From contig NZ_PIOB01000003.1 in the NCBI RefSeq assembly GCF_002909255.1, positions 248,001 through 312,000 of the forward strand: DNA of 64,000 bases. The letters run 5' to 3'. The notes under the pieces were generated by a model that did no database searches, had not been told where the DNA came from, and was given only the letters and a program-made list of their open reading frames with translations. Numbering within the stretch: position 1 is the stretch's first letter; each line of letters starts with the position of its first letter. Made by a program: the position numbers and the translations under genes. The stretch is from Arenibacter hampyeongensis (lineage in GTDB: Bacteria; Bacteroidota; Bacteroidia; Flavobacteriales; Flavobacteriaceae). This document shows positions 55,201-63,316 of this stretch, one piece after another.

Positions 55201-55368
55201 AGCACCAATTTCTTTTTTGACTATTTACCAAAAGGGGTTTTTGTTTTTGAATATGATCTAAGGGTTAACAATGCAGGTGAATTCAGCAATGGTATTTCTT
55301 CGATACAGAGTATGTACGCACCTGAATTTAGCAGCCATAGTAAAGGACTAAGAATAATGGTAGAATAG
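49282..55368 (+). CDS. Giant alpha-2-macroglobulin family protein with thioester motif
   Basis: A 2028-residue exported protein. A signal peptide (about 1-20, ending GQSQ) is followed by a helical region to about 380, macroglobulin-like beta domains with the MG2 domain near 590-690 (FTDRSIYRPGQPLYFKGV), the A2M domain near 1240-1340, and an alpha-helical thioester domain. The thioester motif is C1476-N-E-Q (PYDCNEQIFSRF). It should trap proteases by covalent bonding, as bacterial A2M proteins are thought to do in the periplasm. No lipobox is present, so it is not an obvious lipoprotein. No penicillin-binding protein 1C gene, the common partner in proteobacteria, lies nearby. A stretch SLDETVVTGMG at about 1194-1204 resembles the start of TonB plug domains. 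Confidence 0.92.
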   Translation: MKKIATIFTIILFSQLGQSQSTNDSYTALWERVQKFEKEALTRSALNIVALISKKAKNEQNSVEIIKSLLYTSKYALTLEEDAQLKIVQDFKLEIAHSQFPTTNILESYLANIYWQYFQQNRYQFYERTETKEKIDSVDFRTWDLTTIFHEINIHFEASLQNPSELQNLKVDTFKEILEEQKGSEIYRPALFDLLAHAALDFYKSDENGITRPADKFELNMPEILCEAKHFIEQKISLSDKTSLQAKAIMVYQQLLDFHSQDPSSEAYVDVDIERLKYIRKHAVFQNKDKQYLEVLQNTAEAQKSNKNSALYQYEIALLYREWGNSYQPNIKDEHRWRQKEALAVCESVLGRFPNSRGAEKCAALKSEILSKDIQLTTERYIPVNKPSRLLVDYRNLNTLVLSARRISQKEIKQLNELYPDDKKLAFIQKLKEVKKWDAKLINENDYQPHKIEILLPELANGSYIILGVPNVEKNTTFSYSPIQVSNLALVEGQTNTDHHFQLINRNNGKPISGATLKLSYHQNYERPLLTKTLITDGKGMAVLPLSKERWNKVDILINTKNEEAYFEDFYVNAKYDQGEEDNRFSCFLFTDRSIYRPGQPLYFKGVAMVQKDDKSSVLTNTKLTVSLMDVNHQEVAQQEFKTNDYGSISGEFILPNIGLTGNYYLKVDSAEVDISGNIYFLVEEYKRPKFETQLEPITETYRVNDSISVNGKATAYAGSLITDAKVSYTVRRVVYFPAWYYWRLPYFEGTPQEIAHGETVTDANGKYQINFTAIPDLSIDKENLPTFNYEVTADVTDLNGETHSATTMINVGYHALTADIQITDLLDKDITNPKISIATNNLNGQFVPAQGTLKMYKLQAPGKVLRPRPWAAPDYNGFGKSKFKELFPHEAFGKEDNAAYWEKGELVWDSSFDTGKSKEIGFGNVKKWLSGKYVIELETKDKFGQLVKDITQTTFYSDNDKKLADNQLFQIKTDKNTYTIGDKVQLTLLSSAEDISISVFIEKDRKVVATHIIELHNNSKTIEIPVTSEDLGGFAINYSYSAYNSFQTGSLSIAIPYPSSDLKIETITFRDKLLPGKDETWSFKIKGPKGDKVTAELLAGMYDASLDAFTGHHWNFSPKYRGQYYSNRYLNAYKSYGITSFNTYLNFGDGLTYDPQYYDSFDWFGFHFGYGYARRERMMMKSSAPGVIMEMQADSESLDETVVTGMGAPASENKADDNQVPQTNNKEKDGFDDIQIRKNLQETAFFFPQLLTDQDGNVTFSFTTPEALTKWKLQLLAHTKTLESATTTLQTVTQKELMVTPNVPRFLREGDKIVISTKIANLTERSLAGVARLELVDVITGKEVTKELLITDTSSKSSKIENTFTVDAKGNTQVSWHLKIPEGLEAIQYKVMAKAGDFSDGEQNVLPVLTNRMLVTETLPMWVRGNETRTFTLDKLKNTNSTTLRHHQLTLEITSNPAWYAVQALPYLMEYPYDCNEQIFSRFYANTLGGYITNSNPRIQEVFKQWANADALLSNLEKNQELKSILIQETPWLRDAQSESEQKKRIALLFDLNKLMNDQANAFNKLEQNQMLSGAWAWFNGGPENRFITQHIITGLGHLEKLTSTKTSKGKSGSNISRAPKEQQMIAKAVAYLDEEFVKEYEQMKKYARNLNDDHLSPTQLHYLYMRSFYPDIEIAKKVEEIMDYYKTQAQKYWVKKDLYAKGLLSLFLNRNGNTTTANKIIKSLEENSISSEELGMYWKENTNSWFWHQAPIETQSLLIEAFSEIKNDVQTVDNLKIWLLKNKQTNQWKTTKATTDAVYALLLRGSDWLSLTDAVDVMVGGEKIKPSQLEDVKVEAGTGYFKTTWAKNEITPKMAEIQLVKKGDGIAWGGLYWQYFEDLDKITAAKTPLILKKKVFLKKNTDTGELISEIKDETHLNVGDLVRIRIELSVDRPMEFVHMKDMRAAGLEPINVLSSYKWQDGLGYYESTKDASTNFFFDYLPKGVFVFEYDLRVNNAGEFSNGISSIQSMYAPEFSSHSKGLRIMVE

Positions 55369-55447
55369 CAAAAAAAGTGAAGGATTAATAAAAAGGTATT
55401 GCTTTTTTTTATAAATTCATAAATAACTAACATAAAATCAACGAATT

Positions 55448-55822
55448 ATGAACTCTACCTTTTTTATCGCTCTGCGCTTTGTTTTCGGAATTTTCCTTAT
55501 CGTCTTCGGGGCGAATAAATTCTTTCATTTTATGCCTGCAGGACAAATGTCCGAAGCGGCAATGAATTATTTTTCAGCTTTAACAAGTACAAATACCCTT
55601 TATGTTGTAGCCATTGTGGAAATACTTTCAGGACTTTCATTATTGATAAACAAATTTGGCGCGTTGATGATGATTATCCTTATGACTGTTTCAGTAAATG
55701 CGTTATTGTTCAATGCATTTTTGGAACCAGGCTCCATTGGCCTAACTTTAGTCTTGCTTGTTCTTAATATAGTGATGATCTACGCCTACAAGGACAGGTA
55801 TAAAGATATACTTAGACCATGA
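55448..55822 (+). CDS. DoxX family membrane protein
   Basis: A 124-residue DoxX-family protein with four hydrophobic helices (about residues 5-22, 47-66, 70-88 and 97-114). The first carries the family-like RFVFGIFLIVFGANKFFHF. DoxX proteins are associated with redox and thiol stress in some bacteria, but the function here is unknown. It stands alone after the alpha-2-macroglobulin gene and ends at a clear terminator. Confidence 0.85.
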   Translation: MNSTFFIALRFVFGIFLIVFGANKFFHFMPAGQMSEAAMNYFSALTSTNTLYVVAIVEILSGLSLLINKFGALMMIILMTVSVNALLFNAFLEPGSIGLTLVLLVLNIVMIYAYKDRYKDILRP

Positions 55823-55852
55823 TTTTTTGTATAACATATTCCAAAATACAAG

Positions 55853-55883
55853 AAGCGGGACAAAATTATTGGTCCCGCTTTTT
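55853..55883 (+). terminator. Terminator after doxX
   Basis: AAGCGGGAC (55853-55861) and GTCCCGCTT (55872-55880) form a 9-bp stem with a 10-base loop, followed by T residues. It lies 30 bases after the DoxX stop codon and may also serve the convergent DUF4136 gene. Confidence 0.85.
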
Positions 55884-55934
55884 ATTGGTAGTGGTAAAGG
55901 ATATTATTTAACTGGAATCCAGTTTATATTACAC

Positions 55935-56462
55935 TCATCTTCTACTTTTAGGTGGGTATTTTTCAAAGGTTTTGACAACCAATGCCTGAAGCTTTTGCTC
56001 CCTTTCATTAGGAGAACTATTTTCCTTTAGGGAACTTACAGTAATGGCCTGCCAAAATAATTCATCCTTTTGACTGTCCACAAAATCAAACTGAATCTCC
56101 CTTTCAACATTTGCTGCTCCAACCGGGATCCCTATCGACATTCCTCCACCTACATTTCTACCGCCTCCACCTAGGCCCACACCTACGGTATTGTTTCTTG
56201 GTGCTTGATAAGACCTGCTCAAAATACCTATTAAAAATTCCGGCTCTTCGGACAACAAAAAGCCCTTCACTCGCATAGTGGAATCTATGGCTCTTAATAA
56301 TCGTTTGGTATCCAGTTCACTTAAACCACTATCCATATCCGGATAATAATTATAAGTGGTATATTTAGAAAAATCGGTATCCCTATCGTAGTCATAATTT
56401 ACTCGAATAGCACTGCAAGAAACCAAAAAGATCAACAACAAGAATGGGATTATACTTTTCAT
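55935..56462 (-). CDS. DUF4136 lipoprotein
   Basis: A 175-residue lipoprotein: signal sequence with lipobox FLVSC (acylated C16), then the DUF4136 domain starting IRVNYDYDRDTDFSKYTTYN. A glycine-rich stretch (GVGLGGGGRNVGGGMSIGIP) lies near residue 100, followed by REIQFDFVDSQKDELFWQA. It is probably anchored in the outer membrane; function is unknown. It is convergent with doxX. Confidence 0.9.
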   Translation of the reverse strand: MKSIIPFLLLIFLVSCSAIRVNYDYDRDTDFSKYTTYNYYPDMDSGLSELDTKRLLRAIDSTMRVKGFLLSEEPEFLIGILSRSYQAPRNNTVGVGLGGGGRNVGGGMSIGIPVGAANVEREIQFDFVDSQKDELFWQAITVSSLKENSSPNEREQKLQALVVKTFEKYPPKSRR

Positions 56463-56635
56463 TATTCCGATTTTTATAATAGCCTGTTTAAGAATTTGGA
56501 TTGGGAATACCTTGAACAGGCTCTAAAATAGTGAAAATTATTATTGCCGTTTTTCTAGAAGGTAAGTATTCGTTAAAGCGCATGGCAATATCCAAAAAGA
56601 GCCTGGCAACCTATGTATTCCAAAAATAAATAAAA

Positions 56636-57637
56636 TTATTTATTCAACATTGCCCACAATCTGTCCTTAAGTTCTACCAATCCTATCTGGGCTATAGATG
56701 AAATAAACAAATAAGGAATTTCCTTAAAATCCTTGTCCAGCTCAAGCCTCATTTCTGCAATTAGCTCCTCGTCCAACATATCCGTTTTAGAAATGGCGAT
56801 CAATCGATCCTTGTCCAACAACTCTGGATTATACCTACGAAGCTCGTCCAGCAAAATTTCGTATTCCTTAGAAATGTCCTTACTATCGGCCGGAATCAGG
56901 AATAGTAAAGTAGAATTACGTTCTATATGCCTTAAAAAATAATGTCCCAGTCCCTTACCTTCGGCCGCTCCTTCTATAATACCCGGAATATCAGCAATAA
57001 CAAAACTTTTAAAATCCCTGTATTCCACAATTCCCAAGTTGGGTTTTAAAGTAGTAAACTCATAATCCGCTATTTTGGGCTGGGCAGATGTAAGAACGGA
57101 TAAAAGGGTGGATTTACCCGCATTTGGGAATCCTACCAAGCCAACATCGGCCAATACTTTTAACTCTAAAATTAGATCCAATTCCTGTCCACTAACACCA
57201 GGTTGGGCGTATCTGGGTGTCTGATTGGTCGCCGTTCTAAAATGCCAGTTACCTCGACCTCCCATCCCTCCTTCCAAAAGAATTCTTTCCTCTTGATCCT
57301 CAGTTATTTCCATCAATACCTCCTGGGTTTCAGCGTCTTTAATAACGGTCCCCAAAGGAACCTCAAGATATACGTCCTGGCCATCGGCACCACTACTTCG
57401 GTTCTTACTGCCATGATCACCATGGCCTGCCCTAAAAGTTCTTGTAAATTTGAAGCCCAAAAGGGTCCATAAATTTTTATTTCCACGGACAATAATGTGT
57501 CCACCACGACCACCATCACCACCATCTGGCCCACCTTTTGTTATAAACTTTTCCCTATGCAAATGCACAGAACCTTTTCCTCCTTTACCGGATTCCAAGT
57601 GCACTTTTACATAATCCACAAAATTTCCTTCAGTCAT
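56636..57637 (-). CDS. obgE: Obg family GTPase
   Basis: A 333-residue ObgE/CgtA GTPase involved in ribosome assembly and stress response. The N-terminal glycine-rich Obg fold runs to about residue 158 ([33 protein letters not shown]). The G domain follows, with the P-loop [11 protein letters not shown] near residue 167, FTTLKPNLG as switch I and DIPGIIEGA as G3. There is no long C-terminal extension. It lies before the HPRT-Adk gene's 3' side on the same strand, 169 bases apart. Confidence 0.97.
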   Translation of the reverse strand: MTEGNFVDYVKVHLESGKGGKGSVHLHREKFITKGGPDGGDGGRGGHIIVRGNKNLWTLLGFKFTRTFRAGHGDHGSKNRSSGADGQDVYLEVPLGTVIKDAETQEVLMEITEDQEERILLEGGMGGRGNWHFRTATNQTPRYAQPGVSGQELDLILELKVLADVGLVGFPNAGKSTLLSVLTSAQPKIADYEFTTLKPNLGIVEYRDFKSFVIADIPGIIEGAAEGKGLGHYFLRHIERNSTLLFLIPADSKDISKEYEILLDELRRYNPELLDKDRLIAISKTDMLDEELIAEMRLELDKDFKEIPYLFISSIAQIGLVELKDRLWAMLNK

Positions 57638-57806
57638 TATTTTAGCTTATTTATCCGAGGTCCATCAAAACCCGACCAACCCTTGTTAATAGTTCAAAAA
57701 ATTAAACCCAAAAATCGCTAGTAGTGCAGATTATACGAATGCTTTCAGGCATCTCATAATAGAATTGATCTTTCAAGGGACTTTTTAACTCCCCAAGGGG
57801 CCAATC

Positions 57807-58922
57807 TTAAATTGCCTGTAACTCCTCAATTACTTTTGCCAAGCGGCTAGTAATATCTTCAATAGAACCTATTCCGTTTACACTATGAAATTTCCCTTGA
57901 TCATCATAGTAATCCTTTAAGGGAGCAGTTTTTTCGTTATATTCATCAAAACGGTTGCGAATCATTTTTTCGTCCTGATCATCTGTCCTACCGCTAACTT
58001 TACCACGTTCCAATAATCTTTGAATCAATACTTCATCATTGGCTTCTAAAGCAATTGTAGCGTCGATCCTCATTTCCTTGGTCACTAAGAAATTATCCAA
58101 TGCCTTGGCCTGTGCCGTAGTCCTTGGAAATCCGTCAAAGATAAATCCGCTCGCATCCGGATTTTTCTCCACCTCATCCTGCAACATTTTAATGGTAACT
58201 TCATCAGGCACCAGTTCTCCCTTGTCAATATAAGATTTTGCCAATGTGCCCAGTTCTGTGCCATTCTTAATATTATAACGAAAGACATCTCCGGTAGAAA
58301 TGTGCTTTAAATTATATTTTTCCTTTAAAAATGAAGCCTGCGTGCCCTTTCCTGCACCAGGTTTTCCAAACAAAACTAGGTTTATCATGTGCTTTTGGTT
58401 TAGTTGATATACTTCTCTTAAATTTCTTCCCAATTCATTATAATCCAACCCATAGCCCACAATAAATCTATCCTCGATTTTAATGCCAAAATAGTCTATA
58501 TCATACTCCCCGTTATACACTTCAGATTTGTAGAACAAGGTGGCAATTTTAAATTCCTTCACCTTGGTATTGGAAAATAAGTCGATTAATTTTTTAACGG
58601 TCCTACCGGTATCAATGATATCTTCCAAGATTATAACACTACGTCCTTCTATATTTTCAGGAACGTCCAGCAGCGATTCCACTATTCCTGTAGAAGTAAG
58701 TCCTTGATAGGAGCTTAAGCGCACAAAGGAAACCTCACAAGGGTGTGGATATGCTTTTAAAAAGTCTGAAACGAACATAAAGGCACCGTTGAGGACTCCC
58801 ACAAAAATGGGGGTTTCCTTTTTGTAATCCACAGCAACCTGATCCGCAATCTTTTTAATTGCGGCCATAATTTCGCCTTCACTAATAAAAGGCTTAAAAT
58901 ATTTGTCGTGTAGCTTAATCAA
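57807..58922 (-). CDS. adk: Fused hypoxanthine phosphoribosyltransferase and adenylate kinase
   Basis: A 371-residue protein with two complete enzymes. Residues 1-175 are a hypoxanthine phosphoribosyltransferase with the PRPP motif VIILEDIIDTGRT near residue 95, for purine salvage. From residue 180 comes adenylate kinase: P-loop GKPGAGKGTQ, DGFPRT and the lid RTDDQ. The linker is only a few residues (QLNQKH), and no stop codon or frameshift is visible. The start is TTG at 58922: the only later ATG (58868) would remove conserved N-terminal residues, and a -7 box 32 bases upstream agrees with the TTG. Nucleotide salvage and phosphorylation are thus physically linked. Confidence 0.93.
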   Translation of the reverse strand: MIKLHDKYFKPFISEGEIMAAIKKIADQVAVDYKKETPIFVGVLNGAFMFVSDFLKAYPHPCEVSFVRLSSYQGLTSTGIVESLLDVPENIEGRSVIILEDIIDTGRTVKKLIDLFSNTKVKEFKIATLFYKSEVYNGEYDIDYFGIKIEDRFIVGYGLDYNELGRNLREVYQLNQKHMINLVLFGKPGAGKGTQASFLKEKYNLKHISTGDVFRYNIKNGTELGTLAKSYIDKGELVPDEVTIKMLQDEVEKNPDASGFIFDGFPRTTAQAKALDNFLVTKEMRIDATIALEANDEVLIQRLLERGKVSGRTDDQDEKMIRNRFDEYNEKTAPLKDYYDDQGKFHSVNGIGSIEDITSRLAKVIEELQAI

Positions 58923-58953
58923 GGTTAAAGTTTTTATTATAAATTCAAGATGC

Positions 58954-58961
58954 CAAATATA
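58954..58961 (-). promoter_or_regulatory. -7 box of the HPRT-Adk promoter
   Basis: TATATTTG (rc of 58954-58961), a perfect TAnnTTTG box. It predicts a transcript starting about 25 bases before the TTG at 58922, which supports that start codon. Confidence 0.55.
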
Positions 58962-59015
58962 GCACTTTGATTTCTCTTTTTTAAAGGTCTAAGCTTAGTT
59001 TCTAAGATTTAGATG

Positions 59016-59023
59016 TATTTTTG
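59016..59023 (+). promoter_or_regulatory. -7 box of the purKE promoter
   Basis: TATTTTTG at 59016-59023, 44 bases upstream of the purK ATG, matches the Bacteroidota -7 consensus. No well-placed TTG -33 element was seen. Confidence 0.45.
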
Positions 59024-59066
59024 TTCCTAATATACAATCTACTTTAATACAAGCGAATCATTTCCA

Positions 59067-60221
59067 ATGAACTATTTTTCTTCTGATTTTAAGCTAGGAA
59101 TACTAGGAGGCGGTCAATTAGGTAAAATGCTTTTGTACGAATCGAGAAAATTTGACATCCATACCAAGGTAATGGACCCGTCCAATGAAGCGCCTTCCAA
59201 AATTTCCTGTAATGAATTTTTTAATGGCGACCTAATGGATTTTGATACGGTTTACCGCTTTGGCAAAAAGGTAGACCTCTTGACCATAGAAATCGAGAAC
59301 GTAAATCTGGACGCTTTGGAAAAACTGGAGGATGAAGGTTTAAACGTATATCCGCCGACCCGTGCATTGCGCATCATACAAAACAAGGCAAAACAAAAAC
59401 TGTTTTATATTGACAACAATATTCCCACGGCAGATTTTCAGCGTTTTGCGTATAAAAGTGAGATTGAGGACAGTATCGCCAACGGAGGTCTAAAATTTCC
59501 TTTTATTTGGAAAGCCACACAATTTGGTTATGATGGACAAGGTGTAAAGGTTGTTCGTAAATTGGAGGACTTAAATGGTCTTCCCCCCGGAGAATGTATT
59601 ACCGAGGAAATGATAAATTTTAAAAATGAACTTGCCGTTATTGTTGCCCGCAGCCCCAGTGGGGAAGTAAAGACATACCCCGTAGTGGAAATGGAATTTC
59701 ACCCAGAGGCCAATCAGGTAGAATATGTACTTTGCCCTGCAAGGATAGACGCCAAGGTTGCGGAAAAAGCCCAGGAAATAGCGCTGCAACTGTCCCATAA
59801 AATAAAACATGTTGGACTTTTGGCCGTGGAAATGTTCCAGACCCAAGAGGATAAAATCCTGGTAAACGAAGTAGCTCCAAGGCCACACAACAGTGGCCAT
59901 TATAGTATTGAAGCCAGCTATACCAACCAATTTGAACAGCATATCCGCGCTATTCTGGATCTTCCCTTGGGAAACACGGCCAGTAAAGTAGCTGGAATTA
60001 TGGTGAATTTGGTTGGAGCAGAAGGACACACAGGAAATGTAGTCTATGAAAATATGGAGGAAATATTGAAACTCAACGGAGTTACCCCTCATATTTATGG
60101 CAAAAAGCAGACACGGCCCTTCCGAAAAATGGGCCATGTAACCATTGTAAACAACGATATTATTGAGGCCAGGAGAATAGCCGAACAAGTGAAGAATACA
60201 ATAAAAGTAATTAGCGAATAA
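59067..60221 (+). CDS. purK: 5-(carboxyamino)imidazole ribonucleotide synthase
   Basis: A 384-residue ATP-grasp enzyme that adds bicarbonate to aminoimidazole ribonucleotide in purine synthesis. The N-terminal LGILGGGQLGKMLLYESRK and later FPFIWKATQFGYDGQGV are diagnostic, as is EVAPRPHNSGHYSIEA near residue 270. It is followed by purE after 14 bases; the two catalyse consecutive steps. The divergent neighbour is the HPRT-Adk gene, so salvage and de novo purine genes share this intergenic region. Confidence 0.96.
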   Translation: MNYFSSDFKLGILGGGQLGKMLLYESRKFDIHTKVMDPSNEAPSKISCNEFFNGDLMDFDTVYRFGKKVDLLTIEIENVNLDALEKLEDEGLNVYPPTRALRIIQNKAKQKLFYIDNNIPTADFQRFAYKSEIEDSIANGGLKFPFIWKATQFGYDGQGVKVVRKLEDLNGLPPGECITEEMINFKNELAVIVARSPSGEVKTYPVVEMEFHPEANQVEYVLCPARIDAKVAEKAQEIALQLSHKIKHVGLLAVEMFQTQEDKILVNEVAPRPHNSGHYSIEASYTNQFEQHIRAILDLPLGNTASKVAGIMVNLVGAEGHTGNVVYENMEEILKLNGVTPHIYGKKQTRPFRKMGHVTIVNNDIIEARRIAEQVKNTIKVISE

Positions 60222-60235
60222 GAAATTTCAATGAT

Positions 60236-60730
60236 ATGAGTAAAGTAGCTATAGTTATGGGAAGTACCAGCGACCTCCCTGTAATGCAAGAAGCCATTGA
60301 TATATTAAAAGGATTTGATATTGAGGTAGATGTAGATATTGTATCTGCACACCGCACACCGGAAAAATTGTTCGATTTTAGCAAGAACGCACATAAAAAG
60401 GGATATTCCGTAATCATTGCCGGTGCAGGTGGTGCAGCCCATTTACCTGGAATGGTCGCATCCATGTCCCCTTTACCTGTAATAGGTGTTCCAGTGAAAA
60501 GCAGTAATTCCATCGATGGTTGGGACTCTATCCTATCCATTCTTCAAATGCCTGGTGGAGTCCCTGTGGCTACAGTAGCGTTGAATGGCGCTAAAAATGC
60601 CGGAATTCTGGCTGCCCAGATTATAGGGAGCTCGGACAAATGTGTTCTTGACAAAATTATCTTTTATAAGGAAGGCCTGAAGCAAAAGGTAATCGACGGA
60701 GCCGAGGAAATGAAAAAAAGAAAAAACTAG
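60236..60730 (+). CDS. purE: N5-carboxyaminoimidazole ribonucleotide mutase
   Basis: A 164-residue class I PurE that moves the carboxyl group of N5-CAIR to give CAIR, the step after PurK. The motif MGSTSDLPVM near the N-terminus, SAHRTPEKLFDF, and GAGGAAHLPGMVASMSPLPV are diagnostic. It is the second gene of the purKE operon; the M3 peptidase gene begins 61 bases later and could be on the same transcript. Confidence 0.97.
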   Translation: MSKVAIVMGSTSDLPVMQEAIDILKGFDIEVDVDIVSAHRTPEKLFDFSKNAHKKGYSVIIAGAGGAAHLPGMVASMSPLPVIGVPVKSSNSIDGWDSILSILQMPGGVPVATVALNGAKNAGILAAQIIGSSDKCVLDKIIFYKEGLKQKVIDGAEEMKKRKN

Positions 60731-60791
60731 TCAGTAGTCAATCTAATACAGAAGAATTCGCATACCAAATATAAAAACGCCCTACCCTTTT

Positions 60792-62810
60792 ATGAATCCC
60801 TTATTAAGCCCATTCGATACAGCACCTTTCTCAAAGCTTAAAAATGAACATTTTAAACCGGCGTTTTTAAAAGCCATAGATATGGCCAGAGCAGAAATAG
60901 ACGGTATTGCAAATGCAACCAACCCTCCAACTTTTGGGAACACTATTGCCGCCCTGGATTTTGCAGGACAACAACTGGATAGGGTTTCCAGTGTTTTTTT
61001 TAATTTGAATTCTGCAGAGACCAATCCGGAAATTCAGAAAATAGCCCAAGAGGTATCTCCCCTATTGTCCGAATTCAGCAATGACATTACCCTGAACGAA
61101 GATTTATTTAAGAGGGTAAAAGCAGTATACGATCAAAGGAATAATTTAAAATTAACTACTGAGGAAGAAACTTTGCTCGACAAAAAATATAAAAGTTTTA
61201 GTAGAAACGGTGCCAATTTACCAGATGACAAAAAGAAGCGTCTACGCGAAATTGATGCCGAACTATCCAAACTAAAACTTCAATTCGGGGAAAATGTTTT
61301 GGCGGAGACCAATAAATACGAAATGCACCTAACCTCTGAGGTCCATTTGGACGGACTACCCGAAGGAGAAAAAGAAGCTGCTGCACAATTGGCTAAATCA
61401 AAGGACAAAGAAGGGTGGTTGATTACCCTGGATTACCCAAGCTATATTCCTTTTATGAAATATGCCAAGAACAGAAAATTACGAAAAGACCTGTCCATTG
61501 CTTTTGGAAGCAAAGGTTTTCACGATGATGAATTGGACAATCAGGAAAACATAATAAAGATAGCCAACCTCCGGCACGAAAGGGCCAATTTATTGGGCTA
61601 TAAAACACATGCCCATTATGTTTTGGAGGAACGTATGGCGGAAACTCCTGAAAAGGTCCACCAATTCCTTAACGAATTGTTGGAAAAAGCAAAACCTGCA
61701 GCGGAAAGGGAATATGCCGAATTGGAAGATTTTGCTAAAAATTTGGATCGTATAGACCGTTTGGAGAAATGGGACGGCGCCTACTATTCCGAAAAATTAA
61801 AGCAAAAACTGTTCGACCTGGACGACGAAAGGCTTAAGCCCTATTTTAAACTGGAAAACGTAATTGCCGGGGTATTTAAGGTTGCCGAAAAATTATTCGG
61901 CCTGCAATTTGAGGAAGTTTTTGATATAGACAAGTACCACCCAGATGTAAAGACCTATCGCATATACGATCAAGACAAAAATCTTGTATCCCTATTTTAT
62001 GCCGATTTCCACCCGAGACCGGGAAAACGCGGAGGAGCTTGGATGACTTCTTACAAAGCCCAGTACGTACAGAATGGAATTAATGTGCGTCCGCATATTT
62101 CCAATGTCTGCAATTTCACCAAACCTACCGCGAGCAAACCCTCATTGCTCACATTCAATGAGGTAACCACTTTATTTCATGAGTTTGGCCACGGATTACA
62201 TGGCATGTTGGCGAATACGGTCTATCCAGGACTCTCAGGCACTTCGGTATATTGGGATTTTGTGGAATTGCCAAGTCAGATAATGGAAAACTGGTGCTTT
62301 GAAAAAGAAGCACTGGAATTATTTGCCATGCATTACCAATCGGGCGAAGTGATCCCGATGGATTTAGTTCAAAAAATAAAAGACTCGGCAACCTTCCAAG
62401 AAGGAATGGCCACGCTGAGACAAATAAGTTTTGGTTTATTGGACATGTCCTGGCACGGGACCGATCCATCAGGGATTACCAACGTTAAGGATCAGGAACA
62501 ACTTGCATTTAAGGAAACCGATTTATATCCAGAAAGCCCAGAAACGTGTATGAGCACTTCCTTTTCCCATATATTTCAGGGAGGATATTCATCTGGCTAC
62601 TACAGTTACAAATGGGCCGAAGTATTGGATGCCGATGCCTTTGCCTACTTTAAGGAAAAAGGAATTTTCAATAAGGAAGTGGCTGCTAAATTCAAGGACA
62701 ATGTACTCTCTAAAGGTGGAACTGAAAAACCAATGGCTTTGTACAAGCGTTTTAGAGGAAGCGAACCCAAGATCGAGGCCTTGTTGAAAAGGGCTGGCTT
62801 GCTAAATTAA
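60792..62810 (+). CDS. M3 family metallopeptidase (peptidyl-dipeptidase Dcp / oligopeptidase type)
   Basis: A 672-residue zinc peptidase of family M3. The zinc motif HEFGHGLHG (HExxH) lies near residue 461, and the third ligand glutamate follows in the VELPSQIMENW helix. It lacks an obvious signal peptide, so it should act on short peptides in the cytoplasm; Dcp and oligopeptidase A are the closest known types. Length fits the family. It follows purE by 61 bases, with no functional link evident. Confidence 0.93.
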   Translation: MNPLLSPFDTAPFSKLKNEHFKPAFLKAIDMARAEIDGIANATNPPTFGNTIAALDFAGQQLDRVSSVFFNLNSAETNPEIQKIAQEVSPLLSEFSNDITLNEDLFKRVKAVYDQRNNLKLTTEEETLLDKKYKSFSRNGANLPDDKKKRLREIDAELSKLKLQFGENVLAETNKYEMHLTSEVHLDGLPEGEKEAAAQLAKSKDKEGWLITLDYPSYIPFMKYAKNRKLRKDLSIAFGSKGFHDDELDNQENIIKIANLRHERANLLGYKTHAHYVLEERMAETPEKVHQFLNELLEKAKPAAEREYAELEDFAKNLDRIDRLEKWDGAYYSEKLKQKLFDLDDERLKPYFKLENVIAGVFKVAEKLFGLQFEEVFDIDKYHPDVKTYRIYDQDKNLVSLFYADFHPRPGKRGGAWMTSYKAQYVQNGINVRPHISNVCNFTKPTASKPSLLTFNEVTTLFHEFGHGLHGMLANTVYPGLSGTSVYWDFVELPSQIMENWCFEKEALELFAMHYQSGEVIPMDLVQKIKDSATFQEGMATLRQISFGLLDMSWHGTDPSGITNVKDQEQLAFKETDLYPESPETCMSTSFSHIFQGGYSSGYYSYKWAEVLDADAFAYFKEKGIFNKEVAAKFKDNVLSKGGTEKPMALYKRFRGSEPKIEALLKRAGLLN

Positions 62811-62867
62811 ATACCGATTATGTGCTGGTTAGTGTAAAACCCAATCATATAACTGAAATAATTATTG

Positions 62868-63311
62868 ATGAAAATTAATGTGCCTGATTGGCTAATTGTA
62901 TTAGGAGGAATTGGCCAGATTTTCACTGCTTTAATCTATCCATACATACGTCATAATGTATTTGATTGGTATAACGACGTAAAACAATTAAAGCCTCTGA
63001 ACCAAGAAATTGCTAAAACCTATGGCCGATACATTCAAGGACTAAATTTTTCGTTTGGATTAATCGCAATTCTTTTGACAACCGATTTACAGAATGGCAC
63101 AAAGTTAGCAATGGCAATGACTGGATTGATAGCGGCGTATTGGATTGGGAAAGTTATCACACAAATCGCATATTACCCAATGTACCAAATTCCACAGAAG
63201 CCCCTATTTAAGATTGGCAGTTATTTAATGAATACCTTATTTATCCTTTTTGCTTCTGTATTTACTTGGCTCTTCATTAACAACCTATTACAGTATATCG
63301 CATCGAATTAG
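62868..63311 (+). CDS. Hypothetical four-helix membrane protein
   Basis: A 147-residue integral membrane protein with about four hydrophobic segments (residues 7-26, 55-70, 77-100 and 118-140). I do not recognise a family. ATG 62868 was chosen; a TTG one codon upstream exists. It lies 57 bases after the M3 peptidase gene and is convergent with the PH-domain gene, five bases apart, so no room is left for a separate terminator. Confidence 0.7.
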   Translation: MKINVPDWLIVLGGIGQIFTALIYPYIRHNVFDWYNDVKQLKPLNQEIAKTYGRYIQGLNFSFGLIAILLTTDLQNGTKLAMAMTGLIAAYWIGKVITQIAYYPMYQIPQKPLFKIGSYLMNTLFILFASVFTWLFINNLLQYIASN

Positions 63312-63316
63312 TCATT

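Noticed and set aside
57807..58922. Sequencing error joining separate hpt and adk genes
   Set aside because: The junction is in frame with normal codons on both sides and both domains are intact; a true fusion is the simpler reading, although it cannot be proved from one sequence.
59571..60188. Minus-strand open frame of 205 codons
   Set aside because: Antisense to the conserved core of purK, with no family resemblance.
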